Shown piece after piece: positions 41,933 through 51,110 of a stretch of DNA of 64,000 nt (the first letter of the stretch is position 1; each line of letters opens with the position of its first letter). This stretch comes from Terriglobus roseus. Lineage in GTDB: Bacteria; Acidobacteriota; Terriglobia; Terriglobales; Acidobacteriaceae. The stretch covers positions 3,162,001 through 3,226,000 of the forward strand of contig NZ_FNSD01000001.1 of NCBI RefSeq assembly GCF_900105625.1, read 5' to 3'. The notes under the pieces were generated by a model that made no database searches, was not told the origin of the DNA, and was given only the letters and a program-made list of their open reading frames with translations. The position numbers and the translations under genes are program-made.

Positions 41933-44314
41933 ATGACGGACTCTCCCACATTTCCAACGTGCGCCCGTAAGTCCCCACATCCGTTCAGGATGTGGAGCGC
42001 CCGCGTCTTCGGTGCGTTGGCGCTGGCGACAGTGACTTGCAGTGCCCAGCAGCAGACCCCTCCTGCCGATCCCCAGCCGCCGCTCCCCAAGGGCAAAGTT
42101 CTATTTGAGCGGCACGAGCCACCGGCGCCGCCGGACGAGGATCCTGCGCAAACGGCTCCAGCAGCCGATCCTGCGACCCAACCCAAGCCCAAATCTGGTG
42201 TGTCCACCAGCAGCCGCCATCCGCGCTCGCTGAAGCGCCGAACAGACACGCCGGAGGAACCGGCAGTCGAGTCGCCTCCGGTCATCGTGACAGAAGCTCC
42301 GGCAGAGGCAGTTTCCAGCAGCACGGACGCCCCCGAAGCCATCGTCCTCACGGCTGCGGATCTTGCCGCGTCGGCCAACGTGACGGTGGCCGAGCGGGCT
42401 GCACCGCAGATCGCCCGCACCTATCTTGACCTCCATCTGAACTCGCACACAGGCGAGATCGAGACGCGCGCACAGCTCCTGGTCCGCAATACCGGTTCCT
42501 CGCCCATGACACGCCTGCCGCTGCGCGTCTCCGGCGCCCTGCAGTGGGAGAGCGCCCGAGCGGCGAATGCGCCGCTGAAGCTTGAGCAGCACCACATCGC
42601 GGATGACCTGGACCACACCGGCGTCGGCACGGAACTGCTGCTGACGCTGCCGGAGCCGCTGGGCCCGGGCGCGATGGTTGCGCTGGACCTCTATTACGGT
42701 GGGACGATCACCGCCAGCACAGGCCGCCTGACCGCCATGGGCGCACCAGCCGGTCGTGCAGCATCAACTGACTGGGATACCGTCACGGATACCTTTACCG
42801 GTCTCCGCGGCCTGGGAGATGTGCTTTGGTATCCGGTCACGACAGCACCAGCGCTCCTTCGAAATGGTGATGCGGTGCCTCAGTCCGTCGCTGCCGCTCG
42901 CATCGCAGACGCGGCCAGTCCCTTCCGCCTGGATCTCACGGTGGAATACACCGGAACCCGCCCGGACGCAGCGTTCTTCACCGGAGAGCGAGCTGTCCTG
43001 CGGCCCCTCGGCGGCAGCCAGGCTGCGGCAGGGAACACCGCGGACGGTGCCGGCGTCGTCACGGCCAGCTGGTCCCGCGCGGCAATGGGGCCGCACACGC
43101 CATCCCTCTTCATCGCGCAGGCTGCGCCGCACCTGGCTGCGAACGGTCTGCTGCGCGTAGTCACCGACCGGGCGGATACCGTTGCTGCATTAGGTGAGGC
43201 CGCCACCCGCCTGCGACCCATGATGTCAGAATGGCTCGGCGCCGCGCCTCTGTCCGCGATCGATGTCATCGATCTGCCAATCCGAAGTGCCGCTGGCTAT
43301 TCCGATGGCACGCTGCTAGTGGCTCCACTCGGAACCGCGCCCGCTGCCGCTCTGGCGCCTACGCTGGTCCAGCCGGTGGCTGCCGCGTGGCTGCCGCCCG
43401 ATGTTGCGGCCGCATGGCTTCGCGAGGGCATTCCCACGTTCCTGCAGGCGGTCTGGTCGGAGCGGTCGCAGGGCAGGGCCGTCGCCCTCAACGGTCTTGC
43501 CTCCAACGCCACCGCGCTCCAGGCGCAGGCTGCTCCATTACCGTCGCCGACCTCTTCTTCGTCGCAGGACGCCTTCACGACACAGACACTTCCGCCCCTG
43601 GCGACATGCGCCGATCCTGCCTGCGCCCGCGCCCGTGCGGCGTATGTCTTTGAGATGCTGCGCGGCATGCTGGGTGACAGTGGCCTGCAGCAGGCTATCT
43701 CCGGCTGGCGCCAGCGCCTGGCACCCTCGGACGCGACAGGTCAGATTCGGTCAACGGATGGCGCATCTGGCGGCGCTGCGCTAGCAGAGACAACTGCGAT
43801 GGAGCAGATGCTGCAGCAGGTTGCCGGCAAGCGCGATCTCGGCTGGTTCTTCCGGAGCTGGATCGACGCGGGGCATAGCCTGCCTGACCTGTCGATCGTG
43901 ACCGTCGCGCCGCGTCGCGTGGAGCGGAATGCCCCCGTGGACTACCTGCCTGCAAAGAAGCCCGTCGGTGGCCCGATCGGCCCGGAACCCGTGCCGCAGG
44001 TCGGTGACCCCACGTACGAGGCGGAGCGCAAGCCCATCGCGCCCGGCGATCGCATCGCCCCGGCCGTTGGTTCCTGGCTCGTAGCAGTAGAGGTTCAGAA
44101 TGCCGGTGAGACAGAGGCTGAGGTCCCCGTTACTGTTCGCGCCGGCGACCTGACCAACACGCTGCCTCTGCGTGTTCCGGCTCATGGCCGCGCCACGATC
44201 CGCGTGCCGTTTGAGGCGGATCCGCAGGAGGTCGTCGTGAATGACGGCTCTGTGCCGGAAGCGCGCGCGACGACACATCGCCGTTCCATCACAAACCTTC
44301 CGCCTGCCCGATAG
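41933..44314 (+). CDS. M1 aminopeptidase-like secreted protein without zinc ligands
   Basis: The 793-residue product carries a signal-peptide-like segment (WSARVFGALALATVTCSAQQ), a Pro/Thr-rich linker (to about residue 140), a beta-sandwich M1-type N-domain (YLDLHLNSHTGEIETRAQLL) and a C-terminal helical region (DLGWFFRSWIDAGHSLPDLS) like M1 C-domains. Aligned to the active site, VQPVAAAWLPP replaces HExxHxW, so both zinc histidines and the catalytic Glu are lost. The downstream AWLREGIPTFLQA keeps the EG-x-T pattern. It is probably non-catalytic. The start could also be ATG 41990; a short hairpin overlaps that codon. Confidence 0.75.
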   Translation: MTDSPTFPTCARKSPHPFRMWSARVFGALALATVTCSAQQQTPPADPQPPLPKGKVLFERHEPPAPPDEDPAQTAPAADPATQPKPKSGVSTSSRHPRSLKRRTDTPEEPAVESPPVIVTEAPAEAVSSSTDAPEAIVLTAADLAASANVTVAERAAPQIARTYLDLHLNSHTGEIETRAQLLVRNTGSSPMTRLPLRVSGALQWESARAANAPLKLEQHHIADDLDHTGVGTELLLTLPEPLGPGAMVALDLYYGGTITASTGRLTAMGAPAGRAASTDWDTVTDTFTGLRGLGDVLWYPVTTAPALLRNGDAVPQSVAAARIADAASPFRLDLTVEYTGTRPDAAFFTGERAVLRPLGGSQAAAGNTADGAGVVTASWSRAAMGPHTPSLFIAQAAPHLAANGLLRVVTDRADTVAALGEAATRLRPMMSEWLGAAPLSAIDVIDLPIRSAAGYSDGTLLVAPLGTAPAAALAPTLVQPVAAAWLPPDVAAAWLREGIPTFLQAVWSERSQGRAVALNGLASNATALQAQAAPLPSPTSSSSQDAFTTQTLPPLATCADPACARARAAYVFEMLRGMLGDSGLQQAISGWRQRLAPSDATGQIRSTDGASGGAALAETTAMEQMLQQVAGKRDLGWFFRSWIDAGHSLPDLSIVTVAPRRVERNAPVDYLPAKKPVGGPIGPEPVPQVGDPTYEAERKPIAPGDRIAPAVGSWLVAVEVQNAGETEAEVPVTVRAGDLTNTLPLRVPAHGRATIRVPFEADPQEVVVNDGSVPEARATTHRRSITNLPPAR

Positions 44315-44335
44315 CGACAGCCGGGAGCTCGGTTT

Positions 44336-46108
44336 TTAACGGCGTCGGCGCGAACGTGGTTCGGGCTTGGCGGGTGTTGCTGCGGTCCATGTCTGCGGAC
44401 CGCCCCACGGGCGCTGGACCTCAAGTGCAGTCCCGGTGTCGGGCGTGGGCATGCCGTCGCCCAGTGGCGGCAGCAGTGCGGCAGCCTGTTCTGCGGTGGC
44501 CCGTGTGCTGTAGATGAGGGTGTAGCCGTTCCGGCTCAGCTGGCCTGACACAGCTGCATCGCCATAGGACTTTGCCACGACAGGCTCTGTGCCCACATCC
44601 GTGGGAGATGGCCTGTAGGCATTCACGGCGATCGCGCCGGCAGGTGTGTCCCCGTGTGCGCCCAGCGCGCCATAGGTCAGCACCAGGTTCCAGCGGTTGG
44701 CCTTCTGATTCGTAACGCTTGTTGGGGCCGTCTCGCTGCCTGCTGTCGTGTCGCTCTTTGCGGCAGGTGGCGGCGGCAGCGTGCAGGCGCAGACCAGCGT
44801 GCCGCCCCAGCGATCGCTCGACGAACCGTTGTCTTCCTTCCACGCTGTAAGGTCCAACGTTCCGCCAAGCCCAGCGTCACGCGGAATCCGCTTGGAGAAG
44901 AGGCGAAGCCACGCCAGCGCGTAATTCGCCTTGGCGTTTTTTAGAGAAGCCTGCAAATTCACCGTCTGCCAATGCATCACGTCCGGCACGTCACCACGCA
45001 GCAGCAGTACGCCGGGCTTTGCCGAAGCATCCGGCAGGTCATGTCCGCTGGGCACCGTCCGGCGCAGAAACTCCATGGCGCTGAAGATCGAGGTTTCTTC
45101 ATCGGTCGGCACCGCGCACTTGATCTCATGCAGGCTGCCCAGCAGACCATTCGTGTTCGCTTCGCAGTGGGCGTTGATCTCCGCGGTATGTTCGGGAACA
45201 AAGTCGGCACGGCGCAGCGATAGCAGGTGAAGATCGCCTGTCAGCTTTGCCAGCGCCAGCGTTCCCTTCAGCGAAGCCTCAGCAGATGCTTCGCCGCGCC
45301 AGCCCATGTCGTGACCAAAAGTCAGCTTGCCCGCCTCGCCCAGCGGTGTGGGCTTCCAGCTTGCCTGTAGTTCAATGGGCGCTGCCTGCAGGCTGGTGCC
45401 TTTGCCCAGCGTGGCCTCAACCTTCAGCAGGCCGACGTCGCTCACATCGGTGTCTGTCCGGACGGGCTTGCCGCTGAAGCGGAGGTGCCATTCGTCCGGT
45501 TCCGGCAGCCATAGGGAGAACTGGGCTTCCTTCACGCTGAACGGCATCTTGGTATCGCCGTTCTTGATGTTGAAGCGGGCGTCAGTCGCCTCGATGTAGG
45601 GGAAGCGTGGAGCGTCACCGGCCGCGGTCTGCGCCGTGGGTGCCGAGGTGATCTGCGACGCCTGCGTCACAATGCCCTGCAGATTCCAGCGGCCCGTATC
45701 GGTGCGGCGCACCAGATTAATGCTGGGCGCCTCCATCGAGATCCGCGAGACCTCGATCCGGCGTCGCCACAGCGAACTGATGCGCAGCCGCGCTTCCACC
45801 GTGTCGGAGACCATCACGGGCTCTGAGCCGAACTCCGGCAGTTCGCTGACGACCAGGTACTTGATCGTGAGTCCGGGCAGCGGCAGCAGGTGCATCTGGA
45901 TGCTGGAAAAGTGCACCGGTCGGCCAAGCTCGCCGGAGATAGCGGCGGCCACACGCCGCTGATAGCGGCTGATCGAGATATAGGGCGGCAGAATCACCAG
46001 CAGGAGCAGCACCACCACGGCGGCGCCTGCGTAGGTAGCGCGGCGTTTCCGTATCGGCGTCCACAGCGGGTCGTCCTCGTCGTGCACTTGGGGCGTACTG
46101 CTCTGCAT
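44336..46108 (-). CDS. AsmA-like envelope protein
   Basis: The 590-residue product has a single TM segment near residues 24-44 (TYAGAAVVVLLLLVILPPYI). The AsmA/YhdP pattern follows: LGRPVHFSSIQMHLLPLPGL and RRIEVSRISMEAPSINLVRR near the N-terminus, and long beta-rich repeats beyond. AsmA-like proteins bridge inner and outer membranes and are thought to carry phospholipids. The ATG lies 5 bases after the lepB stop, so it is co-transcribed with lepB. A Ser/Arg-rich tail (EPRSRRRR) is unusual for the family. Confidence 0.88.
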   Translation of the reverse strand: MQSSTPQVHDEDDPLWTPIRKRRATYAGAAVVVLLLLVILPPYISISRYQRRVAAAISGELGRPVHFSSIQMHLLPLPGLTIKYLVVSELPEFGSEPVMVSDTVEARLRISSLWRRRIEVSRISMEAPSINLVRRTDTGRWNLQGIVTQASQITSAPTAQTAAGDAPRFPYIEATDARFNIKNGDTKMPFSVKEAQFSLWLPEPDEWHLRFSGKPVRTDTDVSDVGLLKVEATLGKGTSLQAAPIELQASWKPTPLGEAGKLTFGHDMGWRGEASAEASLKGTLALAKLTGDLHLLSLRRADFVPEHTAEINAHCEANTNGLLGSLHEIKCAVPTDEETSIFSAMEFLRRTVPSGHDLPDASAKPGVLLLRGDVPDVMHWQTVNLQASLKNAKANYALAWLRLFSKRIPRDAGLGGTLDLTAWKEDNGSSSDRWGGTLVCACTLPPPPAAKSDTTAGSETAPTSVTNQKANRWNLVLTYGALGAHGDTPAGAIAVNAYRPSPTDVGTEPVVAKSYGDAAVSGQLSRNGYTLIYSTRATAEQAAALLPPLGDGMPTPDTGTALEVQRPWGGPQTWTAATPAKPEPRSRRRR

Positions 46109-46113
46109 GCGCC

Positions 46114-46914
46114 CTACTGTATCCGGTGGAAGGTCCGCTTCCAACGTGTATCGCTGAAGAAGTGCGTCGCCTCATGGCCGATCCACGCAAGCGTACTGCC
46201 TGCACCGGTCTTCAATTCCTGGTCAGACGGAGTGAGGAAGGACCAGTAGACGAACATCGGTCGGCCGATCAGGTTCTGCATGGGCACGAAGCCCCAGAAG
46301 CGGCTGTCAAGACTCTGCAGGCGGTTGTCGCCCATCGCGAAGACTGAATTCGGAGGAACGATCAGCTCGCCATTCTGCACATGATTCCGAATCTCAAGCG
46401 ACCAGCCGGCAGCGTTGTTGTTGGCGGCCGCTGCGGCGATGCCTTCCAGATCGCGCGGGAAGTCGTCGCGTGCTGTCTCGTATTCGTGTCCTTCGGATCC
46501 ATCGGGCATCGAGATCTGAGGCTCATTGACGCGCTCGCCGTTGCGATACAGGACGCCGTGCTCCAGGTGAATGCGGTCGCCGGGCAGGCCGATGGCGCGC
46601 TTAACCAGGATCATGTCCGGGATTTCAGTGTTCGGCTTCACGAAGACGATCACATCGCCGCGCTGTACCGGGCGCTGATGTTCCAGCGGCATCCAGGCGG
46701 TTCGCGGTGCCAGCGTGATGCGATCCACGACCACATGGTCGCCGATCAGCAGCGTGTTCTCCATGGAACCGGAGGGGATGGCGAAGTTCTGAAAGAGAAA
46801 CGTCATCACAAACAGGCCGATGACAAGTACGTAGGCCAGTCCCGCGAGGGACTCCGGCAGGGTCTCGTGCCGCTCTTCCGCTGCGGTCGCTGGGACCAGT
46901 GTGTTCTCTTCCAT
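46114..46914 (-). CDS. lepB: signal peptidase I
   Basis: The 266-residue protein has an N-terminal TM segment (LAYVLVIGLFVMTFLFQNFA), the nucleophile Ser50 in IPSGSMENTL, and the general-base Lys105 in MILVKRAIGLPGD. Region E is seen as VPPNSVFAMGDNRLQSLDSR. It cleaves signal peptides on the outer face of the inner membrane. An insertion at about residues 128-170 (EYETARDDFPRDLEGIAAAA) lies between the catalytic blocks. It precedes the AsmA-like gene by 5 bases. Confidence 0.96.
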   Translation of the reverse strand: MEENTLVPATAAEERHETLPESLAGLAYVLVIGLFVMTFLFQNFAIPSGSMENTLLIGDHVVVDRITLAPRTAWMPLEHQRPVQRGDVIVFVKPNTEIPDMILVKRAIGLPGDRIHLEHGVLYRNGERVNEPQISMPDGSEGHEYETARDDFPRDLEGIAAAAANNNAAGWSLEIRNHVQNGELIVPPNSVFAMGDNRLQSLDSRFWGFVPMQNLIGRPMFVYWSFLTPSDQELKTGAGSTLAWIGHEATHFFSDTRWKRTFHRIQ

Positions 46915-46993
46915 GACGGGATTTAGTCTATCGCGGCAAAGGCCTCAACGCCGAAACAGGCATACATACGGGCACCGTTACGGGTGCGCGAAA

Positions 46994-47027
46994 CAGAATG
47001 GCCCCGGATTACTCCGGGGCCATTCTG
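46994..47027. terminator. strong terminator downstream of TPR gene
   Basis: CAGAATGGCCCCGGA pairs with TCCGGGGCCATTCTG around a TTAC loop (15-bp stem). On the minus strand it is followed by TTTCG. It ends the transcript of the TPR gene (47045-48160) before lepB. Confidence 0.85.
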
Positions 47028-47044
47028 CTTCCTGATGCTGTTGA

Positions 47045-48160
47045 CTACTTCTTCTTGTTCTTGGCGTTCGCCTTGAAGTCCGATACCTGCTTCTGGTCGA
47101 AGGCGCTGACAATGCCCTGGACATCCGCAGCGTGCGAGCCGGTGGGAGCAAGCTCCAGGTACTTCAGATAGGCCTCGAGGCAGCCTTCCGGAGCCGTCAT
47201 CTTCTGCGTCTTCGAGTCGATCGAAGCCTTGTCGATCAGGCTCTGGCCCTTGATGTAGTAGGCGTCGGCCTTGGTCGGATCGGCAGCGATGGCCTTGTCG
47301 GCGGCCTGCGCGCTCTGGTCATGGGCACCGGCGTTGTACATCACGGCAGCCTCGTTGTAGTAGTAGGTCGCAGCCTTTGCAGGCTCAGCCTGGGCAGCCT
47401 TGTCATACGCTGCAAGTGCTTCCTGCGACTTCTTGTTGGCAACCAGGGCCTGGCCCATGTTGTTGTACGCGCTGCCGGATACAGCCGGGTTCGGCTTCTT
47501 GCTGGCTGCGTTCAGATCAGCGGCCTTCTGGAAGGAGACGACGGAATCGTCATACTTCTTTGCGCCAAGCTGCGCGTTGCCCAGTTCAAGCCACAGGATG
47601 GCTTCGTTCGGGCCCTGCTGCGTTGCCTGCTGCATCTCCGTGATGGCGTCGTCGAATTTGCCGGCCTTCTCATTCTCGCGAGCCTGGGTCAGCAGCGCGT
47701 TCATGTTGCCGACGGCCTTATTTGCGGCCATGGTGGCTGCATTCTGCTTCTTGAACTCTTCGATCTGCTTCTTCATCTCCGGCGTCATGGCCTTCACGAA
47801 CTCTTCGCGGGTCATGTCGTCGTTCTGCGCCAGGTCAACACCACTCTTGATCTCGACGTTGTCGATGTAATCGACCGAATCGCCCTTGACGATGTAGAAG
47901 AGGATGTACTTGCCCGGAGCAATGTCCGTTCCCTTGAAGTCGCCATTCGCGTCGACCGGGAAGGAGTACTGATACTTGCGGGCCTTCGCATCCGAGTTGC
48001 GGTCGGTCGTCAGCTTGATATCGCCGGTTGCCTGGGGCATGCCGGCAGCGTTCTGCACGTGACCATGGATGCTGCCCGGTGCGGGTGCCTGCGCAAGAAC
48101 AAGAGCGGCCGGCGACAGCAGTGCCAGCAGTGCGGTAGAGGAAAGGAAGCGGCGGTTCAT
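47045..48160 (-). CDS. secreted carboxypeptidase-regulatory/TPR fusion protein
   Basis: The 371-residue product has a signal peptide (NRRFLSSTALLALLSPAALV). A carboxypeptidase-regulatory-like beta domain (residues about 25-105: GSIHGHVQNAAGMPQATGDI) is followed by several TPRs from about 165 (ARENEKAGKFDDAITEMQQA, SAYNNMGQALVANKKSQEAL, YYYNEAAVMYNAGAHDQSAQ). AGGAG lies 6 bases before the ATG. The Lys-rich C-terminus (FKANAKNKKK) is unusual. It is probably a periplasmic scaffold; partners are unknown. It follows queC on the same strand. Confidence 0.88.
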   Translation of the reverse strand: MNRRFLSSTALLALLSPAALVLAQAPAPGSIHGHVQNAAGMPQATGDIKLTTDRNSDAKARKYQYSFPVDANGDFKGTDIAPGKYILFYIVKGDSVDYIDNVEIKSGVDLAQNDDMTREEFVKAMTPEMKKQIEEFKKQNAATMAANKAVGNMNALLTQARENEKAGKFDDAITEMQQATQQGPNEAILWLELGNAQLGAKKYDDSVVSFQKAADLNAASKKPNPAVSGSAYNNMGQALVANKKSQEALAAYDKAAQAEPAKAATYYYNEAAVMYNAGAHDQSAQAADKAIAADPTKADAYYIKGQSLIDKASIDSKTQKMTAPEGCLEAYLKYLELAPTGSHAADVQGIVSAFDQKQVSDFKANAKNKKK

Positions 48161-48269
48161 GTCGTACTCCTTGGCTGGGCGGCGCAGCGGCCGTCCCATG
48201 GGTTCAAACGCAATCTTGTGGGCCTTGTTGCGCCCCGGTTCAGGGCCGGTCGCGCCCTGTTTCGGCACG

Positions 48270-48968
48270 TCAGCTTTGGGCGTAGGGTATGGGATCCGTT
48301 GTGCCGGCCTCCCGAAATGCCCGCAACCGAAGCACGCAGCTTTCGCACACGCCGCAGGCGAAATCCTCGCCTGAGTAGCAGGACCAACTTACATGTAACG
48401 GCGCACCAAGTTCAACACCCAGCGCCACGATCTCACGCTTTCTCATGTGGATGAGCGGTGTTTCCACCCGGATATCGCCCACCGCGGTGCCCTGCCGGAT
48501 CAGCGCGTTGAAGGCATCGTAGTACGCCGGACGACAGTCCGGATAGCCGGAGCTGTCCTGTTCGACTGCGCCAATCAGGATCACTTTTGCCCCGATCACC
48601 TCAGCCCAACTGACCGCGGCAGAAAGGAAGTGCGCATTGCGAAACGGGACATAGGTCACCGGAATGGCATCGCCGATGGCCGACTCTTCAGCCGGAGCGT
48701 CAGGAACTGCAATGGACGCATCCGTCAGCGCCGAGCCGCCAATCTGACGGAACAGGTCCATTCGCAGCGGCAGGAACTGCTTGAAACCCAATGCCTCCGC
48801 AACGCCGCGGGCTGAGAGCAGCTCACGCGCCTCCGTCCGTTGGCCGTACGAAAAGTGCAGGGCATAGGCATCATAATCGCGGGCGGCCAGCGCTGCACAG
48901 ACGGTGGAATCCATCCCGCCAGAGAGGCAGACGACGGCCTTCTCGCGTGGCTTTATTTGGGAACTCAT
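48270..48968 (-). CDS. queC: 7-cyano-7-deazaguanine synthase
   Basis: The 232-residue enzyme makes preQ0, the precursor of queuosine, from CDG, ATP and ammonia. The ATP-pyrophosphatase loop is SGGMDST at residues 16-22. The zinc site is the Cys cluster in CYSGEDFACGVCESC. ALHFSYGQRTEARELLSARG and YVPFRNAHFLSAAVSWAEVI are family motifs. Other queuosine genes are not in the window. It shares the strand and a short gap with the DUF2007 gene upstream. Confidence 0.96.
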   Translation of the reverse strand: MSSQIKPREKAVVCLSGGMDSTVCAALAARDYDAYALHFSYGQRTEARELLSARGVAEALGFKQFLPLRMDLFRQIGGSALTDASIAVPDAPAEESAIGDAIPVTYVPFRNAHFLSAAVSWAEVIGAKVILIGAVEQDSSGYPDCRPAYYDAFNALIRQGTAVGDIRVETPLIHMRKREIVALGVELGAPLHVSWSCYSGEDFACGVCESCVLRLRAFREAGTTDPIPYAQS

Positions 48969-49027
48969 AGCTTGATTCTAGGCGCTCTCGGCGGACACCG
49001 GCCTGGGTGCCCGCCATCGCGAAGCCG

Positions 49028-49321
49028 TTACAGATCGTCACCGTTGTCCGCCAGCGACGCGCCCACGCGGGAGCTGCCGCTATCCACGCCATCTGCATCC
49101 GTCACAGTCGGTACGGTGTTCAAAAGCTCGCGAGCTGTCTCTACGTCCGACACCTTCACCTGCAGGCGTGCGCCGCTCATCGGCAGAAGGATGTTCGCTT
49201 CTTCGCCGCTCAGGAAGGAGTCCACGCCCGCGCCGTCCAGCACGCTCTGCGCCAGGGCCGCCTCACCCACCTCCGAGTAGCTTGCTACTGTCACAAAATC
49301 GTCTTCATCGCGCTCTGCCAT
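49028..49321 (-). CDS. DUF2007-like signal-transducing protein
   Basis: The 97-residue protein starts AERDEDDFVTVASYSEVGEA and contains LAQSVLDGAGVDSFLSGEEA and LQVKVSDVETARELLNT. This matches DUF2007 (a GlnB-like fold related to putative signal transduction). GGAGG lies 8 bases before the ATG. It is 59 bases upstream of queC on the same strand; whether the two are functionally linked is unknown. Confidence 0.85.
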   Translation of the reverse strand: MAERDEDDFVTVASYSEVGEAALAQSVLDGAGVDSFLSGEEANILLPMSGARLQVKVSDVETARELLNTVPTVTDADGVDSGSSRVGASLADNGDDL

Positions 49322-49435
49322 GCTGATTGCCTCCACGTTCTAGATTCCGTATGACGCGCCCACAGCCAGAGCGGGTGCCCCGGATCCTGGGCATATGCCC
49401 CCTGGTATGCCGCAGCACGTTCTCCGAGACAGCTT

Positions 49436-50941
49436 CTAGGGTCTGCTTAAAACGGACTTCCAGAACGTAGCACGCAGGCTGTCGAGCTTTGACTCCACCT
49501 TGAACGTGTCGCCCAGCACGTTGAACGGACCGCCACCATTGCGTGCAGGGATCCACGGCGGTCCGGGCGTGCCGGTCTCCGCGAAGTGGACCCAGGCCAT
49601 GACAGCTTCTCGGCTGACCGCACGATCCGTCGCATCGTAGTCACGGTCCTTCACGCGGTCCAGCGTCCCGAAAAAGTACGGGATCTCTGCAGTGTGATGG
49701 GCACCGAACTCCGGATGCGCCTTCCACGGCGGCACCCGGCTGAAGTCGTACAGAAAGACCTCCGAAGTGCGTCGGCGTACGTATGCGTCAGCGTAAAGGG
49801 CTGCCACGGCGTAGTTGCGATCTCTGCCCGCAGCGACCTGCGACTTCGCTGCCTGCGCGTCGTCGTTGCCGGGATACAGCTTCAGGAATCTTGCCGCGTC
49901 CGCGCCCAGCTTCTTCTCAGCGTCCGCGCGATAAGCCTCAGCGGTCTTGCCGTTAGGCACAGTCGTGCCGCCCTCATCGCCATTCCAGCCTGCGATGACA
50001 GGCACATCGCTGCCCACGGGACTGCGAAGGTCATCGCCCGGCTCCTCGGTCAGCCACCATCCATCCACCACGGGCCTGCGCGGCGGAGTGTCCTTTGCAT
50101 TCATCAGGTCCTCCGCTGACATCGCCCGTAGGGCCGCCAGGCTGCCGCCGTGTGCGTGCGTGAACCTGTCGCCTGCAGCCTCAGCCTCGGGCAGAGGTGT
50201 GATCGATGTCGCCGGCCACACCGGCGGTCCGCTGTTCATGATCGCGCGGGCGAAGAGGCCCTTTGCACGCGGGGATGCGATCAGCTGCGCGACACTCTGC
50301 GCACCGGCAGACTGACCCGCGATGGTGACACGAGACGGATCGCCGCCAAAGGCTGCGATGTTTCGTTGCACCCAGCCGAGCGCCGCGATCTGGTCAGCCA
50401 GGCCGTAGTTCCCGGCGCTGTCATGGCCTGATTCAGCTGCTAACGCAGTCGTGGCCAGGTAGCCGAAGACGCCCAGGCGGTAGTTCGCGTCCACGACGAT
50501 CACGCCGTGCTCGGCCAATGTTGTGCCGTCATAACCGGCGACACTGTTGGAACCTTCATTGAAGCCGCCGCCGTGGAAGAAGACGAGTACGGCATGCCGA
50601 CCGCCCTTTGCAGGCGCCCAAATATTGACGGACAGGCAGTCCTCGCTGGCGTTGTTCTGCACCATGAAGGCTTCCGTCCAGGGCAGTCGACTGCGGGACA
50701 GCACCTGCATGCACGCGGAACCAGGCTTGTCTGCCGGCAACAGCGTCGCGCTCCGAACAACGGGCCGCGGCGCCTTCCAGCGCAGGTCGCCAACAGGTGG
50801 CGCGGCAAACGGCACTCCAAGGAACGCGCGCACATTGCCGCTGCGAACACCGGCAAGATCGCCGCTCTCTGTCTTCACCGCGGTCTGCGCCACACAAACC
50901 GACACGGACAAACCCACTAGGAACGCTGCAAACAAACGCAC
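49436..50941 (-). CDS. secreted type-B carboxylesterase
   Basis: A GTG start with AGAGGTG upstream gives 501 residues and a clean signal peptide (VRLFAAFLVGLSVSVCVAQT). An ATG at 50974 would add 11 residues. The oxyanion-hole motif is FFHGGGFNEG. The nucleophile Ser211 lies in the elbow TIAGQSAGAQSVAQ. Downstream a catalytic His is in EFGAHHTAEIPYFFG, with the acid in the WNGDEGGTTV region. The SEDCLSVNIWAP signature is also present. It hydrolyses esters outside the cytoplasm; the substrate is unknown. Confidence 0.93.
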   Translation of the reverse strand: MRLFAAFLVGLSVSVCVAQTAVKTESGDLAGVRSGNVRAFLGVPFAAPPVGDLRWKAPRPVVRSATLLPADKPGSACMQVLSRSRLPWTEAFMVQNNASEDCLSVNIWAPAKGGRHAVLVFFHGGGFNEGSNSVAGYDGTTLAEHGVIVVDANYRLGVFGYLATTALAAESGHDSAGNYGLADQIAALGWVQRNIAAFGGDPSRVTIAGQSAGAQSVAQLIASPRAKGLFARAIMNSGPPVWPATSITPLPEAEAAGDRFTHAHGGSLAALRAMSAEDLMNAKDTPPRRPVVDGWWLTEEPGDDLRSPVGSDVPVIAGWNGDEGGTTVPNGKTAEAYRADAEKKLGADAARFLKLYPGNDDAQAAKSQVAAGRDRNYAVAALYADAYVRRRTSEVFLYDFSRVPPWKAHPEFGAHHTAEIPYFFGTLDRVKDRDYDATDRAVSREAVMAWVHFAETGTPGPPWIPARNGGGPFNVLGDTFKVESKLDSLRATFWKSVLSRP

Positions 50942-51110
50942 GTGGCACCTCTGACACCGACGAGAGGCGATCATAACGCGGTCCTTATAAATCCCGCACC
51001 ACTGTTCCCAATTCCGGAAAGATTGTCCGCGCTACGACAGCATAAGCACCGAGGTCCAGCGTCCGGCTGGAAAAGGAATCTTGCCAACCCGCAAGCGCAT
51101 CGGATTGCGC

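Noticed and set aside
41971-41994. CCACATCC/GGATGTGG hairpin as a riboswitch or terminator before the M1-like gene
   Set aside because: It overlaps one possible start codon and is too short; similar to the VOC terminator by chance or as a minor repeat. No aptamer-like structure is seen.
47132-48454. A 440-codon open frame opposite the TPR/queC genes
   Set aside because: It spans two real minus-strand genes and reads as low-complexity Leu/Val/Arg sequence.
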